From Actinomycetales bacterium (GTDB lineage Bacteria; Actinomycetota; Actinomycetes; Actinomycetales; Cellulomonadaceae), in assembly GCA_012514835.1 (NCBI GenBank), contig JAAYZM010000380.1, positions 1 through 9,029 of the forward strand: DNA of 9,029 nt. The letters run 5' to 3'. The translations under genes were made by a program, and so were the position numbers. Under the pieces are notes generated by a model that made no database searches, was not told the origin of the DNA, and saw nothing but the letters and a program-made list of their open reading frames with translations. Below, piece after piece: positions 1 to 4,856 of the stretch (within the stretch, counting starts at the first letter, position 1; every line of letters begins with the position of its first letter).

Positions 1-783
1 CGAGCCCGCGAGCAGCGCCGGCGGGTTCGTCATGCCCCACTCTCGGCCGGTGGATGCCAGCAGCTCGAAGCCGACGGTCGGAATGCCGTCGGTTTCAGGA
101 TGCTTCGCCTTGAAGTCCTCGATGAGCTTGAAGTACCGGTCGAGCGTCATGTTCTCGAGCTCCGGGTAGCCGGCGTCCGCGAGCACGCGCTTCTGGATCC
201 AGAACGCGGGACCGTAGTAGGTGCCGCCCGTGATGTCACCGTAGAAGCGGTTGTAGTTCGGGATGATGTACAGGCCCGGGTCCACCTCGGTGCCCGTGTA
301 GCTCATCTTCTTGATGTACGGCTCGACGTGCTCGGCGATGTTGGGGTAGTCGCCGGTGGCCAGCATCTCGTCGAGGGGACGCAGGGCGCCGCCCTCGAGG
401 AGTCGCATCTGCAGGTCGGTGGTGCCGACGAGGTCGGGGTACTGCCCGCCCGCGAGCATGACGCCGATCTTCTGGTCCACGTTGTCCGGGGTCACGATCT
501 CGTACTTGAGGGTGACGCCGAGCTGCTCCTTGAGCAGCTTGGTGATCTTGTTGTCGTCAGCCGGGGCCTGGCTGGCCGACGTGACCCAGACCGAGAGCTC
601 CGTCGGGGCTCCGGGGGTCAGTGTTCCGGACGCGTCCGCGAGGTCACCCTCGGGGATGACGGCGTCCGTCGGCGACTCGGGGGCCGGGGTGGTCGGGTCC
701 TCAGCAGCAGTACACCCGACGAGCCCCACAGAGAGGGCCGCTGTCAGGATGACTGCGGACAGCTTCTTTCTTGAACTTTGCAC
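1..783 (-). CDS. ABC transporter extracellular solute-binding lipoprotein (N-terminal part, runs off window)
   Basis: The visible 261 residues are the N-terminal part of a substrate-binding lipoprotein that would capture a solute, probably an oligosaccharide, outside the membrane and pass it to an ABC permease. The GTG start at 783 is preceded by a GGGAG-type ribosome binding site about 8 bases away. A basic n-region (SSRKK), a hydrophobic stretch and a lipobox LVGC with Cys24 mark a lipoprotein signal peptide. A Pro/Thr/Glu-rich linker (about residues 25-55) leads into the binding fold, with ELSVWVTSA, a KLLKEQLGV segment and MLAGGQYPDLVG, typical of family 1 binding proteins of the LplA type. 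Such proteins are usually 450-560 residues, so about half is missing beyond base 1. Permease genes would be expected further downstream but are not visible. The LacI-type operators upstream suggest sugar-responsive repression. The substrate cannot be told from the sequence. Confidence 0.9.
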   Translation of the reverse strand, partial: MQSSRKKLSAVILTAALSVGLVGCTAAEDPTTPAPESPTDAVIPEGDLADASGTLTPGAPTELSVWVTSASQAPADDNKITKLLKEQLGVTLKYEIVTPDNVDQKIGVMLAGGQYPDLVGTTDLQMRLLEGGALRPLDEMLATGDYPNIAEHVEPYIKKMSYTGTEVDPGLYIIPNYNRFYGDITGGTYYGPAFWIQKRVLADAGYPELENMTLDRYFKLIEDFKAKHPETDGIPTVGFELLASTGREWGMTNPPALLAGS

Positions 784-805
784 CGAGATCTCTCCCTTGA
801 GAACT

Positions 806-829
806 GTTCCGGTCGTCCCCGGCCGGAAC
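806..829 (-). repeat. Inverted repeat in the leader of the solute-binding protein gene
   Basis: GTTCCGG at 806-812 and CCGGAAC at 823-829 are perfect 7-base inverted arms around a 10-base GC-rich loop. The repeat sits between the LacI-type operators and the ribosome binding site, 23 bases before the GTG start. In RNA it would form a stable leader hairpin; in DNA it could bind a dimeric regulator. There is no run of T after it, so a classical terminator is unlikely. Confidence 0.5.
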
Positions 830-884
830 TCCTGCGGTCAGACGCGAGGTTGATCTCAGCGTCCTGATCCCCCGTTGGGATCTT

Positions 885-914
885 CGTAAACGTTTACGCA
901 AGAAAACGTTTACG
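885..914 (-). promoter_or_regulatory. Tandem LacI-family operator-like palindromes
   Basis: CGTAAACGTTTACG at 885-898 is a perfect 14-base palindrome with the central CG that is typical of LacI/GalR-family operators. A second, imperfect copy built on AAAACGTTTACG lies at 903-914; the two centres are 16 bases apart. They are about 100-130 bases upstream of the binding-protein start, where a promoter would be expected. Sugar ABC transporter operons in actinobacteria are commonly repressed by such regulators. No LacI-family gene lies in the window, and I could not fix the -35 and -10 boxes. Confidence 0.7.
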
Positions 915-1017
915 CAAAACGTAGAGAGGCTGTCGGGTTCCGTCAAGGCCCTGAAGGTCTCAAGAGGGTTACGACTGTGTTCCGGGTGAGAATCCGCAGG
1001 TCGCGGAGGGTGCGTTC

Positions 1018-1200
1018 GTGCCGCTCGTACGCACGAACAGGGGTCAGCACCAGCGGTCGGACGCCCGGCTGGCCTCGCCGTCGTCGTCGGTCGCGAAGCC
1101 CCTCGGCGGGGCGGAGGTCCTCGCCGCCCGGCGGTGCCACCCCCCGGGTGAGCTCATCGACATCGTCGAAAGGCGATCGGAAAGTTTCGTCGGCGTGTGA
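1018..1200 (+). CDS. Possible small hypothetical protein (60 residues)
   Basis: This is a weak candidate. The ORF starts with GTG, has GGAGGG (1005-1010) 7 bases upstream, and about 88 percent of its codons end in G or C, with a lower share at first and second positions, as in genuine genes of this genome type. The frame is also open upstream to 955, so it could be the remnant of a longer gene. The product has no signal peptide, membrane segment or motif that I recognise; the C-terminal part reads GELIDIVERRSESFVGV. It is oriented opposite to both neighbours. Confidence 0.25.
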   Translation: MPLVRTNRGQHQRSDARLASPSSSVAKPLGGAEVLAARRCHPPGELIDIVERRSESFVGV

Positions 1201-1254
1201 CCGCTCGGCGGGGACTGCATGTGAGACGGCGGCGGGGGCCGTGGGCGAGCCCGG

Positions 1255-2985
1255 CTACTTGGCCTCGTCGTAGGAGTCGCACACGGCGACGTTGAGGGGG
1301 AAGTCGACGGGGAAGCTGCCGAACAGGAGGTGCCCGGCCTCGGCTGCGGCCTCGTTCACGGCCCGGACGACCTCCTCCGCGAGCTCAGCCGGCGCGTGGA
1401 CCATCACCTCGTCGTGCAGGAAGTACACGAGGTGCGGCCGCCCAGGAAGCGCGCGCAGGCGCAGCCGCAGCGACGCCATCCAGCACAACGCCCACTCGGC
1501 GGCCGTGCCCTGCACCACGAAGTTGCGCGTGAACCGTCCGCGGTCCCTCGCCCTGCGGCGGGCCTCGCGCACCTCTTCCGCCGCGGCGCCCTCGCCCGAC
1601 GCCGAGTCGTGGCTCGCCACCCAGCTCGCACCCGGCGGGGGACTGGTCCGGCCCAGCCACGTGCTGACCCGCTCACCGCGCTCCCCGGCGCGCGCGGCGG
1701 CCTCGACCAGCGCGACGGCCCGCGGGTAAGCCCGCTCGAGCCGTGGCATGAGACCTGCGCTCGCACCCGTGGTCGCGCCGTAGATCGCCCCGAGCATCGC
1801 GTACTTCGCCTGCTCGCGCGTCTCGACGATCCCCGCGTCCACCACGCCCTGGTACAGGTCTGCACCACGACCTGCCCGGGCCATCGACTCGTCCCCGGAC
1901 ATCGCCGCGAGGCAGCGCGGTTCCAGCTGCGCGGCGTCGGCCACCACGAGCCTCCACCCCTCGTCCGCCCGCACCGCCCCGCGCAGGCTCGCGGGGAGCT
2001 GGAGCGCACCCCCGCCGCTCGTGGCCCAGCGCCCCGTGACCACCCCGGCCACCACGTACTCGGGCCGGAACCGCCCGCCGCTCACCCACTGCGCGAGCCA
2101 CGCCCACCCGTTCGCGGTGTAGAGGCGGTACAGCTTCTTGTACTCGAGCAGCGGGGCGATGACCGGGTGGTCGATCCCGCGCAGCTCCCACCGCGCCGTC
2201 GACTCGACGTTGATCCCCGCGCGCCGCAGCGCCGCGAGGAGGTGCGGGCCCGAGTCGGGGTTGAGCTGCGGTTGGTCGAGCGCGTCGCTGACCTGCTGGG
2301 CGAGCGCGTCGAGGCGCGCGGGCCGCCCGCCGCCGGGTGCTTGCGGCCCGAGTGCGCTCGTGAGGAGCTGGTCGTGGACGACGGCGTCCCACGGCATCCC
2401 GTCGTCGTGCATCTCCGCCGCGACGAGCGCGCCCGAGCTCTCCGCCGCGATGAGGAGGCGGAGCCTCGCGGGGCTCTCGCTCGTGGCGACGGCGCGGAGC
2501 TGACGGCGCAGCTCGCCAAGAATGTCCAGCTGCGGCCTGGGCGGTGCGGCGCTCGGGAGGTCGAAGAGGCTCGGTTCGGGCTCCGGCGGTGGTCCCGCGG
2601 GGAGGTCGTCCCACGGGTTCGGGGGCGCTTGCGCGAGGTCCGACGACGACGACGCCCGCGCGTGCCGCAAGATCGTGTGGGCCAGCCGCAGGTCGTGACA
2701 CCGCTCGACGTGCACGCCGTCTGCGAGGAGCGGTGGGTATCGGCGGGCCGTGTCGTCCCAGACCCAGCGGGGTTTGTCGGCCGACTCACGCGCGTGCACC
2801 GCCGCCGAGAGTGCGTCGAGGGGGACCTGGGTGCGAGCGAGCTCGGTGGCGTCGTCGGCGAGGTCGACCAGCGTGATCCGTGGGCTCGTCGGCTCGTCGA
2901 AGAGGAGTGCGATGTAGGTCGGTGAAGGGTGCGCGGAGGTGGCGCCGTTGTCAGCGGTCGTGTCACCTGGCTCTGCTCCGTGCAC
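1255..2985 (-). CDS. Family A DNA polymerase, PolA-like, with degenerate 3'-5' exonuclease domain
   Basis: This 576-residue protein is a template-directed DNA polymerase related to the Klenow part of Pol I, lacking the 5' nuclease. Polymerase motifs are intact: TGRW (Arg319), motif A DAAQLEPR (Asp350, Glu355), O-helix REQAKYAMLGAIYG (Arg390, Lys394, Tyr402), QGTAAE (492-497) and motif C HDEV (524-527). The usual O-helix Phe (F762 in E. coli Pol I) is Leu398. The N-terminal 110 residues match an exonuclease-like fold, but I see no DxE catalytic pair, so proofreading is probably lost although databases often name the family bifunctional. A Pro-rich linker (about 115-152) joins the parts. It is much shorter than Pol I (about 900 residues), so it is an accessory polymerase, not the main polA. 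The GTG start at 2985 has no Shine-Dalgarno sequence at the right distance and lies 7 bases after a -10 box, which suggests a leaderless mRNA and a role in DNA repair. Confidence 0.92.
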   Translation of the reverse strand: MHGAEPGDTTADNGATSAHPSPTYIALLFDEPTSPRITLVDLADDATELARTQVPLDALSAAVHARESADKPRWVWDDTARRYPPLLADGVHVERCHDLRLAHTILRHARASSSSDLAQAPPNPWDDLPAGPPPEPEPSLFDLPSAAPPRPQLDILGELRRQLRAVATSESPARLRLLIAAESSGALVAAEMHDDGMPWDAVVHDQLLTSALGPQAPGGGRPARLDALAQQVSDALDQPQLNPDSGPHLLAALRRAGINVESTARWELRGIDHPVIAPLLEYKKLYRLYTANGWAWLAQWVSGGRFRPEYVVAGVVTGRWATSGGGALQLPASLRGAVRADEGWRLVVADAAQLEPRCLAAMSGDESMARAGRGADLYQGVVDAGIVETREQAKYAMLGAIYGATTGASAGLMPRLERAYPRAVALVEAAARAGERGERVSTWLGRTSPPPGASWVASHDSASGEGAAAEEVREARRRARDRGRFTRNFVVQGTAAEWALCWMASLRLRLRALPGRPHLVYFLHDEVMVHAPAELAEEVVRAVNEAAAEAGHLLFGSFPVDFPLNVAVCDSYDEAK

Positions 2986-2991
2986 GCGGTC

Positions 2992-3013
2992 ACCCTAGGC
3001 CTCGCCTCCGACA
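2992..3013 (-). promoter_or_regulatory. DNA-damage (RecA-NDp/PafBC-type) promoter of the polymerase gene
   Basis: On the minus strand TGTCGGAG (3013-3006) is followed after exactly 8 bases by TAGGGT (2997-2992). The known actinobacterial damage-promoter consensus is TTGTCRGTG-N8-TAnnnT; this site departs at the first T and at the T of GTG. Six bases separate the -10 box from the GTG start codon, so transcription would begin at or next to the G of GTG. The gene controlled is a DNA polymerase, which fits a DNA-damage regulon. Confidence 0.6.
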
Positions 3014-3041
3014 GTGCCGTTCCAGGACGGAGCAGTGTCGG
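3008..3041. repeat. Imperfect palindrome upstream of the polymerase gene
   Basis: CCGACAGTGC (3008-3017) and GCAGTGTCGG (3032-3041) are inverted copies with one mismatch, and inside them CGT (3018-3020) pairs with ACG (3027-3029) around the loop TCCAGG. Because of this symmetry each strand carries a TGTCGG core pointing outwards, so the palindrome places a damage-type -35 element in both directions. Confidence 0.6.
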
Positions 3042-3057
3042 TGGCTCCCGGTAGACC
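3036..3057 (+). promoter_or_regulatory. Mirror-image damage-type promoter motif on the plus strand
   Basis: TGTCGGTG (3036-3043) matches the TGTCRGTG core fully, and 8 bases later TAGACC (3052-3057) has the TA of TAnnnT but not the last T. Any transcript would begin near 3064 and run towards the 49-residue ORF and purS. The weak -10 makes activity uncertain; the motif may be a by-product of the palindrome. Confidence 0.35.
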
Positions 3058-3104
3058 TGGGGGTGCGGGATTGGCGCGGCTCGGGGCTTGAGAATCTGGT
3101 TCGG

Positions 3105-3134
3105 TTCAAGGGTTGACAGATTCGGATATATAGT
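3105..3134 (+). promoter_or_regulatory. Candidate vegetative promoter upstream of the 49-residue ORF
   Basis: This AT-rich island stands out in GC-rich surroundings. TTCAAG (3105-3110) is followed 18 bases later by TATAGT (3129-3134), or 16 bases later by TATATA. A perfect consensus -35 box TTGACA also lies at 3113-3118, but 18 bases after it there is only the weak GACACT (3137-3142). A start near 3141 would leave a leader of about 30 bases before the ATG at 3171. Confidence 0.5.
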
Positions 3135-3143
3135 GCGACACTA
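3131..3143. promoter_or_regulatory. Palindromic operator-like site overlapping the -10 region
   Basis: TAGTG-CGA-CACTA is a perfect 5-3-5 inverted repeat directly over the -10 and expected transcription start of the promoter at 3105-3134. That position suits a repressor operator. The binding protein is unknown and no regulator gene is in the window. Confidence 0.4.
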
Positions 3144-3170
3144 GGACATACGTTCCAGTCGGGTTCCTTC

Positions 3171-3320
3171 ATGAGACCACCGAACCCGCCGAAACCTGGT
3201 GACCCCGGATACGAACCGCCCCGCTACGAGCTCGTCCCGCGCTCGCGTACGGCCGCAGAACGCCGCACCCGCCTCGCCCAACGACTCCGCGAGGACACTC
3301 GCTCACGTCGCAGTGCGTGA
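3171..3320 (+). CDS. Small hypothetical protein (49 residues), Pro-rich start and Arg-rich tail
   Basis: The ORF runs from ATG at 3171 to TGA at 3318-3320. Its product begins MRPPNPPKPGDPGYEPPRYE, continues with a basic, probably helical region (TAAERRTRLAQRLRED) and ends in SRRSA. I do not recognise the family. Support comes from its position behind a plausible promoter and palindromic operator and from a moderate third-position GC content (about two thirds), below that of neighbouring genes. Against it, no clear ribosome binding site precedes the ATG. It has no signal peptide or membrane segment; the basic tail could bind nucleic acid, but that is a guess. It is codirectional with purS, which begins 93 bases later. 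Confidence 0.45.
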   Translation: MRPPNPPKPGDPGYEPPRYELVPRSRTAAERRTRLAQRLREDTRSRRSA

Positions 3321-3370
3321 GGGTTCGGCCCAGCCGTCGGACCGCCGTCGTCCCGTGCAGGCGACCTCGG

Positions 3371-3376
3371 TATCCT
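3371..3376 (+). promoter_or_regulatory. Possible -10 box of the purSQ operon
   Basis: TATCCT lies 37 bases before the purS GTG in an otherwise GC-rich gap and fits TAnnnT. No convincing -35 is present 16-18 bases upstream, as is common in actinobacterial promoters. No purine riboswitch-like structure was seen in the short leader. Confidence 0.35.
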
Positions 3377-3413
3377 GGCCGTCTCACCCCCACTGACCCC
3401 CAGGAGCGCCCCC

Positions 3414-3665
3414 GTGGGACGAGTTGTCGTCGACGTCATGCCCAAGCCCGAGATTCTCGACCCCCAGGGCAAGGCGGTCGCGAACGCGCTGCCGCGCCTC
3501 GGCTTCACCCAGTTCTCGAGCGTGCGCCAGGGCAAGCGCTTCGAGCTCGAGGTGGACGGTCCCGTGACCGAGGAGATCCTTGCCGCGGCCCGCGAGGCTG
3601 GCGAGAAGGTGCTGTCCAACCCGGTGATCGAGGACGTGGTCGCGGTGTACGAGGAGCAGTCCTGA
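3414..3665 (+). CDS. purS: Phosphoribosylformylglycinamidine synthase subunit PurS
   Basis: PurS is the small structural subunit that bridges PurQ and PurL in the three-part formylglycinamidine ribonucleotide (FGAM) synthase, step four of de novo purine synthesis in the cytoplasm. The 83-residue product has the family hallmarks: VVVDVMPKPEILDPQGKAV near the N terminus, then LPRLGF, VRQGKRFELEV and a C-terminal VIEDVVAVYE strand. Its length is normal for the family (about 80). GTG at 3414 is chosen because AGGAG at 3402-3406 sits 7 bases upstream and the protein begins at the conserved MGRVVVDV. Its TGA overlaps the purQ ATG by one base (TGATG), indicating translational coupling. Confidence 0.96.
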   Translation: MGRVVVDVMPKPEILDPQGKAVANALPRLGFTQFSSVRQGKRFELEVDGPVTEEILAAAREAGEKVLSNPVIEDVVAVYEEQS

Positions 3666-4357
3666 TGCGCATCGGCGTCGTCACCTTCCCGGGCACGCTC
3701 GATGACCGTGACGCGGCGCGCGCGGTCCGGCTGGCGGGCGGCGAGGCCGTCGCGCTGTGGCACGCGGACGCGGACCTCAAGGGCGTCGACGCCGTGGTGC
3801 TGCCGGGCGGGTTCTCGTACGGCGACTACCTGCGCGCCGGGGCGATCAGCCGGTTCGCGCCCGTCACGCAGGCGATCGTGGACGCGGCCAAGGGTGGACT
3901 CCCCGTGCTGGGCATCTGCAACGGCTTCCAGGTCCTCACCGAGGCGCACCTGCTGCCCGGGTCGATGATCAAGAACGAGCACCTCAGCTTCATCTGCCGC
4001 GAGCAGGAGCTCCGCGTGGAGAACGCGAGCACGGCGTGGACGAGCGACTACGCGCAGGGCGAGCTCATCACGATCCCGCTGAAGAACCAGGACGGCCAGT
4101 ACGTCGCGGACGAGCGGACGCTCGACGAGCTCGAGGGCGAAGGCCGCGTCGTGTTCCGCTACACCGGCTGGAACCCCAACGGGTCTCGCCGGGACATCGC
4201 CGGTGTGAGCAACGAGCGCGGTAACGTGGTCGGTCTGATGCCGCACCCCGAGCACGCCGTCGAACCGGGTTTCGGCCCCGACGGGGCGAAGGGTCCGCGC
4301 AGCGGTACGGACGGGCTGAAGTTCTTCACCTCCGTCCTGACGTCGCTGGTCAGCTGA
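3665..4357 (+). CDS. purQ: Phosphoribosylformylglycinamidine synthase subunit PurQ (glutaminase)
   Basis: PurQ is the glutamine amidotransferase subunit that releases ammonia from glutamine and feeds it to PurL for conversion of FGAR to FGAM. The 230-residue protein begins MRIGVVTFPGTLDDRD and shows the class I amidotransferase triad: nucleophile Cys85 in GICNGFQ, and His194 and Glu196 in MPHPE. PGGFSYGDYLRAGA (47-60) and IKNEHLSFICR (102-112) are typical of PurQ, and the length is normal. The reading frame is open far upstream, but ATG at 3665 overlapping the purS stop is clearly the real start. purL is not found next to it; a GNAT gene follows after 15 bases. Confidence 0.97.
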   Translation: MRIGVVTFPGTLDDRDAARAVRLAGGEAVALWHADADLKGVDAVVLPGGFSYGDYLRAGAISRFAPVTQAIVDAAKGGLPVLGICNGFQVLTEAHLLPGSMIKNEHLSFICREQELRVENASTAWTSDYAQGELITIPLKNQDGQYVADERTLDELEGEGRVVFRYTGWNPNGSRRDIAGVSNERGNVVGLMPHPEHAVEPGFGPDGAKGPRSGTDGLKFFTSVLTSLVS

Positions 4358-4372
4358 CTACAGGGAGCACTC

Positions 4373-4834
4373 GTGGACGTGACGATCGAACGCGTGGACT
4401 GGGCGAACGAGGAGCTGCAGAGCCTCGTGGCCGCCCAGCAGACCGAGCTTCTCGAGCGGTACGGCGACGAGGACATCGATGACGGCGTCTCCACCCGCCC
4501 GCTCGAGGCGGCTGTGCTGATCCGTCACGAGGGGGTGGCCGTCGCGTGCGGCGCCCTGCGGGATCCCGTCGAGGCGTTCGGCGAGGGTGTGGGTGAGCTC
4601 AAGCGCATGTACGTGGTGCCCGAGCACCGGCGCAAGGGACTGTCCCGGATCGTGCTGCGCGAGCTCGAGAAGATCGCTCTCGAGCGCGGGCTGCGCAGGC
4701 TCGTCCTCGAGACGGGCGTGCTCCAGCCGGAGGCGATCGGCCTCTACGTCACCGAGGGCTACCTGCTCATCGACAACTATCACCCGTACGAGGACGAGGA
4801 CTCTTCGCGCTGTTTCGCGAAGTCGCTCGTCTGA
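4373..4834 (+). CDS. GNAT family N-acetyltransferase
   Basis: This 153-residue protein belongs to the GCN5-related acetyltransferases, which move an acetyl group from acetyl-CoA to an amine; the substrate is unknown. The acetyl-CoA binding motif A is at about 76-100, with ELKRMYVVPEHRRKG followed by LS, so the usual (Q/R)xxGx(G/A) signature reads RRKGLS with Ser in last place. Motif B follows with LRRLVLETG and AIGLYVTEGY, and the end SSRCFAKSL is common in this subgroup. The GTG at 4373 has GGGAG 5 bases upstream. The short gap after purQ suggests it is the last gene of the purSQ operon, but no functional link to purine synthesis is evident. It converges on metZ. Confidence 0.92.
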   Translation: MDVTIERVDWANEELQSLVAAQQTELLERYGDEDIDDGVSTRPLEAAVLIRHEGVAVACGALRDPVEAFGEGVGELKRMYVVPEHRRKGLSRIVLRELEKIALERGLRRLVLETGVLQPEAIGLYVTEGYLLIDNYHPYEDEDSSRCFAKSLV

Positions 4835-4856
4835 CGGGCCGGGGAGCTCAGGCCCG
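4835..4856. terminator. Hairpin between convergent GNAT and metZ genes, possible bidirectional terminator
   Basis: CGGGCC (4835-4840) and GGCCCG (4851-4856) can pair as a 6-base stem around a 10-base loop. It occupies the entire 13-base gap between the two stop codons and extends into the last codons of metZ. It lacks a T-run, so it could act only as a weak or Rho-assisted terminator. Confidence 0.4.

Larger units (their letters stand above)
784..1254. other. Intergenic region between polymerase 3' end and binding-protein start
   Basis: This 471-base stretch holds a leader hairpin (806-829), two operator-like palindromes (885-914) and a weak candidate small ORF (1018-1200). A sequence at 1179-1189, read on the minus strand as CGAAACTTTCC, differs by one base from CGAAACTTTCG, a xylanase-gene regulatory element known from Streptomyces. 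It lies almost 400 bases from the binding-protein start, so its relevance is doubtful. No tRNA or convincing terminator with a T-run was seen. Confidence 0.6.

Noticed and set aside
801..809. GAAC-T-GTTC as a LexA box
   Set aside because: Actinobacterial LexA boxes have four bases between GAAC and GTTC; here there is one.
1098..1112. Hairpin GCCCC-TCGGC-GGGGC as terminator of the polymerase gene
   Set aside because: The stem is only 5 bases, lies about 145 bases downstream of the stop and has no T-run; such short hairpins are common by chance in this GC-rich DNA.
1330..2925. Long plus-strand frame (531 codons) opposite the polymerase gene
   Set aside because: It is antisense to a gene with all polymerase motifs, is rich in Arg, Pro and Ala, and shows no domain; it is a by-product of high third-position GC.
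3063..3116. 17-codon GTG ORF just after the plus-strand damage-type motif
   Set aside because: The position would suit a leaderless start, but the ORF is too short and its -10 box too weak to support a gene.
3121..3136. Possible NrdR box (half-site ATATATAGTG)
   Set aside because: Only one half matches the palindromic box, there is no second box at the usual spacing, and no ribonucleotide reductase gene is nearby.
3317..3664. Upstream extension of the purQ frame by 116 codons
   Set aside because: It overlaps purS entirely; ATG 3665 begins the conserved PurQ N terminus and overlaps the purS stop.
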